Both the position numbers and the translations under genes were made by a program. Below are positions 35,070-43,239 of a stretch of DNA of 64,000 nt, in pieces. The stretch is from assembly GCF_900582625.1 (NCBI RefSeq), contig NZ_UTIQ01000327.1, positions 720,010 to 784,009 of the forward strand, in the 5' to 3' direction. Positions within the stretch are counted from its first letter, which is position 1, and every line of letters begins with the position of its first letter. The notes beneath the pieces are model-generated. The model made no database searches. It saw only the letters and a program-made list of their open reading frames with translations, and was not told the DNA's origin. This DNA comes from Pseudomonas viridiflava (lineage in GTDB: Bacteria > Pseudomonadota > Gammaproteobacteria > Pseudomonadales > Pseudomonadaceae).

Positions 35070-36446
35070 CTATTGCACATCAACTGTGATCGAAAATGGC
35101 ACCACCAGTTGCTGCACCGCAGGTGTTTTACTCGTCGTCTGGTAGTACTTGAATCTAAAGGGTGAGCTCACCTTGCCGATACCGGACTCGCCATCTACCC
35201 AGCCCGCGCCGCTCATATCGCTGCCACAATTAGCCTGACAGAAGGAGCCGCTGGTGTTGGACGGTCCGCCCGGAAATGTTGGAAAGGAATTCATTGGGAT
35301 ATCAATGCCGAACGCTTTGCCTAGCTCCACAGGCTGGTCATCCAGAAAAATCTGCACACCCACATCGCTCGAAGCCGACTGCATGCCCACGCCAACGGCG
35401 CCGGTTAGTGGATAGGTGGCTTCAAACGTGACCTCAGGTTTGGTCGACAGCAGCCCCCAGCACTGAAAATCAATGTTCTGCGTCTTCCCGCCATCTTCTA
35501 TCGCCCCAACCGCTTTGAACTTTTGCTGGCTAACATCTGGCAGTTTTATATTTGAAGGATTGAGCGGAAACGCTGTAAATCTACACACTGGCGCTCCCGC
35601 ATAAGCTACCCAGTTTGGGGTGTTCGCCACGAGCTTCTGCTCAGGGAAGACAATTTTTTCTCCGGCAAGGGCGAGCCTCGTACCGTCTTCCGAGTAAAAC
35701 TTGAAAGTGCCCAGTTGCTCAGTCCCGAGCGTAATCGACCCGATCGCGCCTATTAGACCCTGCGGGGCGGATGGCGCAGTGGATGATAACGGGCCTGTTT
35801 TCACCATCGACAGCCTCAGAATGAAGATGTCGAAACCCCTCGCGACGCCGAGGTTCGCTATCACCGGACCGCCGCTCGTACCGAGGTCGATGCCGTCAGT
35901 TCCAAAAGTCCCTTTTCCGGGAAATTCGACTTCGAATGCGACCCCCTCGCTTGTGGTCGGTATGCGAAACCGGTTCCCGTTCCTGGTTGCGAGACTGGGC
36001 GGAAAATACACCAGCCTAAGAGTTTCATTTTTAAACTCAGCAGGGAAGGTACCGGCGTTACATGTTTTCAAGTCCACCTTCACTTCTTTCAGCAGCATCA
36101 AGGTTCCGTTCGGGTACGGATTTTTTGCGTCTTCAAACCACATTTTAGTGTGCAAGAGATCCATGCTAGCCCGCATCAGATTGAGCTGGCCAACTCCCGG
36201 CTCATCACCGCCGTAGAGACAGCCAGCATTCGCATTGGAACAAGCTGCGAGGCCAATCAGGGAAAACAGCAGCGCCGGCATGACTGGACGCCGTCCGTCC
36301 GGACGGGAGCGGGGCTTTTGTGTAAGGCCGGCTACGTCTGTTCTCCCTGGTTTCACTGTAATTGCAATGCGGTGCCTTTGATTAAAAAGGCCCAGCCGCC
36401 GGGAAAGCCCCCCTGCCACATCCTTGAGCGAACGAAACGTTTTCAT
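35070..36446 (-). CDS. Solitary fimbrial-like secreted protein
   Basis: Up to 458 residues. A hydrophobic stretch (PALLFSLIGLAACSNANAGC) lies about 55 residues after the ATG at 36446; an ATG at 36281 would start it directly, but neither start has a good ribosome site. Cleavage could be at ANA/GC or at the lipobox-like LAAC. The rest is beta-rich with spaced cysteines and ends in a typical alternating strand (VVPFSITVDV), resembling chaperone-usher tip proteins. No chaperone or usher gene is near. Base composition is visibly lower in GC (about 45-55% per line) than the neighbours, suggesting later arrival. Adhesin role is an inference. Confidence 0.6.
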   Translation of the reverse strand: MKTFRSLKDVAGGLSRRLGLFNQRHRIAITVKPGRTDVAGLTQKPRSRPDGRRPVMPALLFSLIGLAACSNANAGCLYGGDEPGVGQLNLMRASMDLLHTKMWFEDAKNPYPNGTLMLLKEVKVDLKTCNAGTFPAEFKNETLRLVYFPPSLATRNGNRFRIPTTSEGVAFEVEFPGKGTFGTDGIDLGTSGGPVIANLGVARGFDIFILRLSMVKTGPLSSTAPSAPQGLIGAIGSITLGTEQLGTFKFYSEDGTRLALAGEKIVFPEQKLVANTPNWVAYAGAPVCRFTAFPLNPSNIKLPDVSQQKFKAVGAIEDGGKTQNIDFQCWGLLSTKPEVTFEATYPLTGAVGVGMQSASSDVGVQIFLDDQPVELGKAFGIDIPMNSFPTFPGGPSNTSGSFCQANCGSDMSGAGWVDGESGIGKVSSPFRFKYYQTTSKTPAVQQLVVPFSITVDVQ

Positions 36447-36660
36447 CGACAAACTCGCGAAAGATTCAAAGCCGCAAGCCTGAACTCGAAAGCGATTGAT
36501 GGATGCCCGCTACGTCCGCCAGTGATCCACGACAAGCGAACATGGCAATAAGTACAATTCCTACGCGAAGACACTATCGTAAGCAGGGGCTTGCTGAATC
36601 TACCTTCTACCCCACTGCTTTCATCAGCCCGCCTTAGCCGGGAAGACCCTTCACAAACAA

Positions 36661-36685
36661 AAACGCCACCTAGACGGTGGCGTTT
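36661..36685 (-). terminator. Terminator after fadD1
   Basis: Perfect 10-bp stem AAACGCCACC (36661-36670) / GGTGGCGTTT (36676-36685) with loop TAGAC, flanked by A- and T-rich sequence, so it can work in both directions. It lies 17 bases past the fadD1 stop. Confidence 0.92.
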
Positions 36686-36702
36686 GTTTATTCACGGTGG
36701 AC

Positions 36703-38391
36703 TCACTTTTTACCGAGCTTTTTCAACTCTTCATCGCGCAGTTCACGACGCAGAATTTTGCCGACGTTGGTGGTCGGCAGCACGTCGCGGAACTCAACGG
36801 CCTTGGGCACTTTGTAGCCCGTTACGTTAGCGCGCATGTGCTCCATGACTTGCTCTTTGGTGACGCTGGCACCCGGTTTTACAACCACGAAAATCTTGAT
36901 CGCTTCGCCCGACTTCTCGTCCGGAATGCCAATGGCGGCGCACTGCATCACGCCCGGTAAGGTGGCGAGCACATCTTCCAATTCATTGGGGTACACGTTG
37001 AAGCCCGAGACCAGAATCATGTCTTTCTTGCGGTCGACAATGCGCAGGTAGCCGTCTTCCTGAATCAGGCCGATGTCACCGGTTTTCAGCCAGCCTTCGC
37101 TGTCCAGAATTTCGTCGGTGGCTTCCTGGCGCTGCCAGTAGCCTTTCATCACTTGCGGGCCTTTGACGCACAGCTCGCCGACCGCGCCGATTTCCAGCTC
37201 CTTGCCTTCATCGTCGATGACTTTGCACAAGGTGGAAGGCAAGGGAATGCCGATGGTGCCCAACTGAATGGCGTTGAACGGGTTCACGGTAGCAACCGGG
37301 CTGGTTTCGGTCATGCCGAAGCCTTCGCAGATGGCGCAACCGGTGACTTCCTTCCAACGCTCGGCCGCCGCTTGCTGCAGCGCCATGCCGCCGGAAACGG
37401 TGAGCTTCAGCGAGGAGAAGTTCAGGCGACGGAAGCCTTCGTTGTGGCACAGGGCAACAAACAAGGTGTTGAGGCCTACGAAACCGGTGAACTTGAATTT
37501 CGACAGGTCGTTGACCATGGTCGGCAAGTCACGCGGATTGGTGATCAGCACGTTATGGCCGCCCAGCAGCATCATGGCCATGCAGTGAAAGGTGAACGCA
37601 TAGATGTGGTAAAGCGGCAGCGGTGCAATGACGATTTCGCAACCTTCATTGAGGTTGGCGCCCATCAGTTGCTTCACTTGCAGCATGTTGGCGATGAGGT
37701 TGCGGTGCGTAAGCATCGCGCCTTTGGCCACGCCGGTAGTGCCGCCGGTGTACTGCAGCACGGCGATGTCGCTGCTTTGCGGGTTGGCTTCGTTGACCTT
37801 CTGGCCACGGCCTTTGGCCAGGGCGTCGTTGAGTTTGACGGCGTTCGGCAGGTTGTAGGCCGGCACCATCTTCTTCACGTACTTGACCACGCTGTTGACC
37901 AGCAGGCGTTTAAGCGGCGAAAGCATGTCGCCGACTTCAGTGACGATAACGTGCTTGACCCCGGTTTTCGGCAGCACGGTTTCCGCCAGGTGCGCCATGT
38001 TGGCCAGGCAGATCAGCGCTTTGGCGCCGGAGTCGTTGAATTGGTGTTCCATTTCCCGCGCGGTGTACAGCGGGTTGGTGTTGACCACCACAAGGCCGGC
38101 GCGAATGGCGCCGAATACCACCACGGGGTATTGCAAGACGTTGGGCAGCTGCACGGCGATACGGTCGCCTGGCTGCAGGTCGGTGTGTTGTTGCAGGTAA
38201 GCGGCGAAAGCACCTGACAACTCATACATCTCACCGTAGGTGAGTGACTTGCCCATGTTGCTGAAGGCCAGCTTGTTGGCGAAGCGTTCGCAAGACTGTT
38301 TCAGTACCGTTTGAATATTCGGGTACTGATCAGGGTTGATTTCGGCAGCAACCCCAACAGGGTACTTATCCTTCCAGAAATTTTCGATCAT
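36703..38391 (-). CDS. fadD1: Long-chain fatty acid-CoA ligase FadD1
   Basis: 562 residues. Activates fatty acids to acyl-CoA via acyl-AMP, coupled to their uptake, at the inner membrane. AMP-binding P-loop YTGGTTGVAKG at 214-224, the EGFGMTETSPV motif, the fatty-acid signature GWLKTGDIG...RIVDRKKDMILVSGFNVYP and C-terminal GKILRRELRD are intact. It lies downstream of a close paralogue on the same strand, with a terminator between, matching the PA3299/PA3300 tandem of P. aeruginosa. Confidence 0.95.
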   Translation of the reverse strand: MIENFWKDKYPVGVAAEINPDQYPNIQTVLKQSCERFANKLAFSNMGKSLTYGEMYELSGAFAAYLQQHTDLQPGDRIAVQLPNVLQYPVVVFGAIRAGLVVVNTNPLYTAREMEHQFNDSGAKALICLANMAHLAETVLPKTGVKHVIVTEVGDMLSPLKRLLVNSVVKYVKKMVPAYNLPNAVKLNDALAKGRGQKVNEANPQSSDIAVLQYTGGTTGVAKGAMLTHRNLIANMLQVKQLMGANLNEGCEIVIAPLPLYHIYAFTFHCMAMMLLGGHNVLITNPRDLPTMVNDLSKFKFTGFVGLNTLFVALCHNEGFRRLNFSSLKLTVSGGMALQQAAAERWKEVTGCAICEGFGMTETSPVATVNPFNAIQLGTIGIPLPSTLCKVIDDEGKELEIGAVGELCVKGPQVMKGYWQRQEATDEILDSEGWLKTGDIGLIQEDGYLRIVDRKKDMILVSGFNVYPNELEDVLATLPGVMQCAAIGIPDEKSGEAIKIFVVVKPGASVTKEQVMEHMRANVTGYKVPKAVEFRDVLPTTNVGKILRRELRDEELKKLGKK

Positions 38392-38547
38392 GGAAGCCCA
38401 CTCCTAAGCAACAGCTAATCTTCACCGCGCGATGACGGATGTTTTTGTGATTTTCGTACGTTTTAGCCGTGCTGGTAGGCCAAAAAGCGCGCCGAGATTA
38501 GCAGCTTTAAAGGAAGGGGAACAGCACCAAACATGGCCTTACCGGTC

Positions 38548-38579
38548 AAAAAAATGACCGAAAGCCAGGCTTTCGGTCA
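38548..38579 (-). terminator. Terminator between fadD2 and fadD1
   Basis: Read on the minus strand: TGACCGAAAGC, loop CTG, GCTTTCGGTCA (38555-38579), followed by seven T (38548-38554). It ends fadD2 transcription before fadD1, so the two ligases probably have separate promoters. Confidence 0.93.
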
Positions 38580-38630
38580 CGTTTAAAACAAAACCGGTCA
38601 AAGCCGACTAGCGGCTTTACGCTCAGGCTT

Positions 38631-40319
38631 TCAGGCGATATCGCGCAGCTCGCGGCGCAGAATTTTGCCGACCGGCGTCATCGGCAGCGATTCCCTGAAC
38701 ACGATGTGCTTGGGAATCTTGTAGCCGGTGAAGTTCTCTTTGCAGTAGGCCTTGAGTTCTTCGGCGGTCAAGCCACCTTCACGCGCCACCACAAACAACT
38801 TCACCGCCTCGCCCGACTTTTCGTCCGGTACGCCAATGGCCGCGCAGCTTTGCACTTTCGGATGGGCCATGACCACGTCTTCGATCTCGTTGGGGTACAC
38901 GTTAAAGCCCGAGACGATGATCAGGTCTTTCTTGCGGTCGACGATGCGGGTGAAACCGTCCGGGTCGATGACCGCGATGTCGCCGGTCTTTAACCAGCCT
39001 TCGGCATCGAGCACTTCAGCGGTGGCCTCCGGGCGCTGCCAGTAGCCTTTCATTACTTGCGGGCCCTTGATGCACAGCTCGCCGCGTTCGCCCAACGGCA
39101 CTTCTTCGCCGTTGTCATCCACCACTTTGAACGCCGTGCCTGGCACCGGAATGCCGACCGTGCCCAGGCGCGCTTTTTCGCCGTAGGGGTTGGTGCTGGC
39201 GACCGGGGAAGTTTCGGTCAGACCATAGCCTTCGACCACGGTGCAACCGGTGACGGCATGCCAGCGCTCGGCAGTGGCTTTGACCAACGCGGTACCACCG
39301 GAATTGGTGACCTTCAGGTTGGAGAAATCGACGTTCTTGAACTCGGGATGATCCATCAGCGCCACGAACAGCGTGTTCAGCCCCAGCAACGCCGAGAAGC
39401 GCCACTTTTGCAGTTCCTTAATAAAGGCACCGATGTCGCGCGGGTTGCTGATCAGCACGTTGTGGTTGCCGTTAACCATCATCGACATGCAGTTCGCGGT
39501 GAAGGCATAGATGTGGTACAGCGGCAGCGGCGCGATCATCACTTCCTGGCCAGGCTGCATCAGCGGACGACCGTCCGGCCCATGCTGGGCGAGGCAAGCG
39601 TCGACCTGCTGCATGTTGGCGACCAGGTTGCCATGGGTGAGCATCGCGCCCTTGGCCACGCCCGTGGTGCCGCCGGTGTATTGCAACACGGCGATGTCTT
39701 CGAGACCGACCTTCACCGGTTTCAGCGGCTGGCCACGGCCTTGCTTGAGCACCTCTTTGAAACCGACGGCTTGCGGCAGGTTGTAGTCAGGCACCAGCTT
39801 CTTGACGTTCTTGACCACGGTGTTGACCAGCCAGCCTTTGAGGGCCGGTTGCAGGTCGCCCATCTTGGCTTCGATCAGGTACTCGATTTCGGTGTCGGGC
39901 AGCACTTCCTGCACCAGCTTGCCGAACATGTTCAGGAACACCAGGGCGCGAACGCCGGCATCTTTGAACTGGTGGCGCATTTCCCGCGCGGTATACAGCG
40001 GGTTGGTGTTGACCACCACGAGGCCGGCGCGCATGGCACCGAACACAGCAATCGGGTAATGCAGCACGTTGGGCAACTGCACGGCGATGCGGTCGCCAGG
40101 CTTGAGGTCGGTGTGCTTTTGCAGGTAGCCGGCGAACGCGGCGGACAAGCGATCCAGCTCGGCGTAGGTCAGCGTTACACCCATGTTGGAGAACGCCGGA
40201 CGGTCGGCGTATTTCTTACAGGAGCGCTCAAACACCTCAATGACCGACTTGTAGGCACCGAGGTCAATCTCGTTGGGTACGCCGGCCGGGCGTTTGTCGC
40301 TCCAGAAATCAGGTTGCAT
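38631..40319 (-). CDS. fadD2: Long-chain fatty acid-CoA ligase FadD2
   Basis: 562 residues, clearly a duplicate of the neighbouring fadD1 along the whole length. P-loop YTGGTTGVAKG, VEGYGLTETSPVAS and GWLKTGDIAVIDPDGFTRIVDRKKDLIIVSGFNVYP are seen; it ends GKILRRELRD. The ATG at 40319 has GAGGA upstream and gives MQPDFWSDKRPAGVP, matching the partner's N-terminus. In P. aeruginosa the two differ in chain-length preference. It diverges from the hydrolase-MaoC pair. Confidence 0.95.
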   Translation of the reverse strand: MQPDFWSDKRPAGVPNEIDLGAYKSVIEVFERSCKKYADRPAFSNMGVTLTYAELDRLSAAFAGYLQKHTDLKPGDRIAVQLPNVLHYPIAVFGAMRAGLVVVNTNPLYTAREMRHQFKDAGVRALVFLNMFGKLVQEVLPDTEIEYLIEAKMGDLQPALKGWLVNTVVKNVKKLVPDYNLPQAVGFKEVLKQGRGQPLKPVKVGLEDIAVLQYTGGTTGVAKGAMLTHGNLVANMQQVDACLAQHGPDGRPLMQPGQEVMIAPLPLYHIYAFTANCMSMMVNGNHNVLISNPRDIGAFIKELQKWRFSALLGLNTLFVALMDHPEFKNVDFSNLKVTNSGGTALVKATAERWHAVTGCTVVEGYGLTETSPVASTNPYGEKARLGTVGIPVPGTAFKVVDDNGEEVPLGERGELCIKGPQVMKGYWQRPEATAEVLDAEGWLKTGDIAVIDPDGFTRIVDRKKDLIIVSGFNVYPNEIEDVVMAHPKVQSCAAIGVPDEKSGEAVKLFVVAREGGLTAEELKAYCKENFTGYKIPKHIVFRESLPMTPVGKILRRELRDIA

Positions 40320-40601
40320 TATTTTTATCCTCGTTACCTGAGAGTGTCTGGCCCGCGCATTCGGGGCTGACGGGAACTTAGCAGTTCTGGCATACAGCGC
40401 AAATACCAGAGGTAGCGTCATTTATTACGTGAATCTTGCTCAACTCGTGCTGACGGACTAAACGACGCCGGGCTGGGACAAGCCCTGACGCTGGCTCTAC
40501 AATGCCCCACCGCCCGGCAACCGTATGTAGCGCTTTTGTCACCGCCGGCCGGATGCCCGTCAGGGTCAGATCAGGGACGCAGACAAGGAACGAGGACTGC
40601 C

Positions 40602-41561
40602 ATGCTTCACGACGACTTCTGGCTCACCGCCAGCGATGCCGCCCCGCTATTCGTCAACCGTTGGTACGCCGACCACACGCCCAAAGCGGTGGTGATGGTG
40701 TCGCACGGCATGGCCGAGCATGGCGGGCGCTATGCAAGGTTGGGTGAAGTATTGGTAGCCGCCGGCTACGAGTTGTATGCCCACGACCAACGCGGCCACG
40801 GCCGCACGGCCCAGCGCGGCGTGCTGGGCATGTACGCGGAAAGCAACGGCTGGCAACGGGTGGTCAACGACCTGGCCAACCTCAACCACCACATCCGCCA
40901 ACAACACCCCAACGTGCCGATTTTCCTGCTCGGCCACAGCATGGGCAGTTACATCGGCCAGGCGTACCTGATGCACCACAGCTGCAGCTTGCAAGGCGCG
41001 GTGCTGTCGGGCTCCAACTATCAACCGGTTGGGCTGTACAAAGCGGCGGCGGCCATCGCCCGTTTCGAGCGCTGGCGCCAAGGCGCGACGGGGCGCAGCG
41101 CGCTGATGGATTTCCTCTCGTTCGGCTCGTTCAACAAGGCCTTCAAACCGACGCGCACTTCATTCGATTGGCTGAGCCGCGACCCGCTTGAAGTGGACAA
41201 GTACGTCAACGATCCACTGTGCGGCTTTCGTTGCACCAACCAACTCTGGATTGACCTGCTCGAAGGCCTGCAGCACATCACGCCGGTCACGCAGCTCAAG
41301 CAGATAGACGCCGATTTGCCGTTGCTGGTGATTGGCGGCAGCCGCGACCCGGTGAGTGAAGGCAAGCGCCTGGAACACCTGACCGCCGCGCTACGCGAAG
41401 CCGGCCACAAGAACACCCTGCTGAAAATTTACCCGGACGCCCGCCACGAGTTGCTCAACGAGACCAACCGCGACGAGGTGACAACCGACCTGCTGGGCTG
41501 GCTGGATCAAACCCTGACCCATAGCCGCCGCAGCCAACCCGAAAGCCAGGAGCCTGCATGA
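40602..41561 (+). CDS. Alpha/beta hydrolase, monoacylglycerol-lipase-like
   Basis: 319 residues. Oxyanion segment SHGMAEHGGRY, HDQRGHGRT, nucleophile elbow GHSMG (111-115, S113) and the His in DARHELLNE make a full triad; the order and HGMAEH motif are those of lysophospholipase/monoglyceride lipases (PldB-like). AAGGAACGAGG precedes the ATG. Overlaps the MaoC gene by 4 bases. Position beside fadD genes fits a role in releasing fatty acids from glycerides. Confidence 0.9.
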   Translation: MLHDDFWLTASDAAPLFVNRWYADHTPKAVVMVSHGMAEHGGRYARLGEVLVAAGYELYAHDQRGHGRTAQRGVLGMYAESNGWQRVVNDLANLNHHIRQQHPNVPIFLLGHSMGSYIGQAYLMHHSCSLQGAVLSGSNYQPVGLYKAAAAIARFERWRQGATGRSALMDFLSFGSFNKAFKPTRTSFDWLSRDPLEVDKYVNDPLCGFRCTNQLWIDLLEGLQHITPVTQLKQIDADLPLLVIGGSRDPVSEGKRLEHLTAALREAGHKNTLLKIYPDARHELLNETNRDEVTTDLLGWLDQTLTHSRRSQPESQEPA

Positions 41562-42028
41562 GCCAGATGAGCAATACCCCCTACGAAGCCCTCGAAGTCG
41601 GCCAGACCGCCAGCTACAGCAAGACGGTTGAAGAGCGCGACATTCAGTTGTTCGCCGCGGTGTCTGGAGACCACAATCCGGTGCACCTGGACGCCGAATA
41701 CGCGGCCGGCACCATGTTCAAAGAGCGCATCGCCCACGGCATGTTCAGCGGTGCGTTGATCAGCGCAGCGGTGGCCTGCGAGCTGCCTGGGCCGGGCACC
41801 ATCTACCTGGGCCAGACCATGCGCTTCACCTTGCCAGTGAAGCTGGGCGACACCCTGACCGTGCGCCTGGAAATTCTCGAAAAGCTGCCGAAATTTCGCG
41901 TGCGTGTGGCGACTCGTGTGTTCAACCAGCGGGATGAATTGGTGGTGGATGGTGAAGCCGAAATTCTCGCGCCGCGTTCGCAGCAGACCGTGACGTTGAC
42001 CGAGCTGCCGCCGATTCAGATCGGTTAA
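41558..42028 (+). CDS. MaoC-like (R)-enoyl-CoA hydratase
   Basis: 156 residues, hot-dog fold. The hydratase motif is FAAVSGDHNPVHLDAEYA (Asp and His of the active site), followed by IAHGMFSGALIS. Such proteins (PhaJ type) hydrate trans-2-enoyl-CoA to (R)-3-hydroxyacyl-CoA, linking beta-oxidation to polyhydroxyalkanoate or lipid synthesis. The ATG overlaps the hydrolase stop (ATGA). Corresponds to PA3302 (PhaJ3) by position. Confidence 0.92.
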   Translation: MSQMSNTPYEALEVGQTASYSKTVEERDIQLFAAVSGDHNPVHLDAEYAAGTMFKERIAHGMFSGALISAAVACELPGPGTIYLGQTMRFTLPVKLGDTLTVRLEILEKLPKFRVRVATRVFNQRDELVVDGEAEILAPRSQQTVTLTELPPIQIG

Positions 42029-42041
42029 GCGTTTCCTGCGA

Positions 42042-42127
42042 GATTCTGAGTCCCCGCCTGCGCGGGGACGACGGAGTTTTCCCACATTCCACCGTCATCC
42101 CCGCGCAGGCGGGGATCCAGAGTCTGG
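42042..42127. repeat. Inverted pair of dispersed palindromes
   Basis: Units 42042-42074 and 42092-42127 in opposite orientation, separated by 17 bases, between the convergent MaoC and HlyD genes. Same family as 9091-9170. Confidence 0.85.
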
Positions 42128-42142
42128 AATCCGGCACACGTT

Positions 42143-43021
42143 TTAAGGCTTCTCGCTCGCCTCCCCTTCCTCACTCACCCGCACACTCGCCGTCATCCCG
42201 GCGCTCAGCTGAACATCAGCGGGCAGCGGGTCGAGTTTGATGCGCACGGGAATCCGCTGCGCCAGCCGCACCCAGTTGAACGTGGGCTCCACATTGGCCA
42301 GCAGCTGCTGATCAGGAATGGCGTTGCGGTCGGTGATGCCGCGGCTGATGCTTTCAATCTGGCCGGTCAGCGCCTGGCCCTCGCTCATCAACCACACCTT
42401 TACCGGCGCACCGACGCGAATGCGCGGCAGCTTGGTTTCTTCGAAGTAGGCCTGAACGTAAAACGACTGCTCATCGACCAGCGCCATCATCGGCTGCCCG
42501 GCGGTAACGTAGTTGCCTTGGGCCAGACGCAAATTGGTGATTTGCCCAGTGCGCGGGGCGCGCAGTTCGCTGCGCGCCAGGTTGAGTTCAGCCACAGCAA
42601 CATCGGCCAGGGCCTCGCGGTAAGAACCGCGCGCAATGTCGGCGGTGATCTGCGCGTTTTCCTTGAGCTCGGCGCTGATTGCTTGCGGCCCCAACTGCGC
42701 GCGTCGCGAGGCCTCGTGCTCACGTAGCCGCAGTTGTTGCTGGCGGGTGTTAGCCACGGCTTGCGCTTTATCCAGCGCCGCCTGGTAGCGCTGACGGTCG
42801 AGGCTGAGCAACACGTCGCCGGCTTTAACCGACTGGTTGTCATGCACCTTGAGGTCGACCACCCAACCGGAAACATCCGGGGCAATTACCACGACGTCTG
42901 CCCGCACGCGGGCATCGCGGGTCCAGGGCGAGAGCATGTAATAACGCCACAGGTCGTAGCCGGCGAACACCGCCACCACCACCAGACACAGGGTAATCAC
43001 CACCCGCAGGGTTGAACGCAT
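42143..43021 (-). CDS. HlyD/AaeA-like membrane fusion protein
   Basis: 292 residues. One N-terminal transmembrane helix (VVITLCLVVVAVFAGYDLW), then the biotinyl-lipoyl-like half VVVIAPDVSGWVVDLKVHDNQSVKAGDVLL, a short coiled-coil hairpin and the second lipoyl half (LRAPRTGQITNL). Like AaeA, it should form the periplasmic link for the FUSC pump encoded upstream. The ATG at 43021 follows the DUF1656 stop by 11 bases. Confidence 0.9.
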   Translation of the reverse strand: MRSTLRVVITLCLVVVAVFAGYDLWRYYMLSPWTRDARVRADVVVIAPDVSGWVVDLKVHDNQSVKAGDVLLSLDRQRYQAALDKAQAVANTRQQQLRLREHEASRRAQLGPQAISAELKENAQITADIARGSYREALADVAVAELNLARSELRAPRTGQITNLRLAQGNYVTAGQPMMALVDEQSFYVQAYFEETKLPRIRVGAPVKVWLMSEGQALTGQIESISRGITDRNAIPDQQLLANVEPTFNWVRLAQRIPVRIKLDPLPADVQLSAGMTASVRVSEEGEASEKP

Positions 43022-43032
43022 ACCGCCTCCTC

Positions 43033-43239
43033 TCACCAGCGCCCAGTTACGGCAACCACGGCCGCCAGTACGCATACAAACAAGGCGGTGTCGAACAACG
43101 CCTCATGCCAAATCCAACGCGCCGCGCCAATACGCTGCAAGCCAAAGCGCAACAGCCCGGTGCACAGCAGCGCCAGCAGCGCATACAACAAAAAAGGGCT
43201 GAGCAATACGCCGCCCAACGCCCATTCACGCAAGCCCAT
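43033..43239 (-). CDS. Small DUF1656 (AaeX-like) membrane protein
   Basis: 68 residues with two hydrophobic helices (about 10-30 and 45-63). It lies between the FUSC permease and membrane-fusion genes, overlapping the former by 14 bases, the conserved place of AaeX/DUF1656. Function unknown, probably a small accessory subunit of the pump. Confidence 0.88.
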   Translation of the reverse strand: MGLREWALGGVLLSPFLLYALLALLCTGLLRFGLQRIGAARWIWHEALFDTALFVCVLAAVVAVTGRW

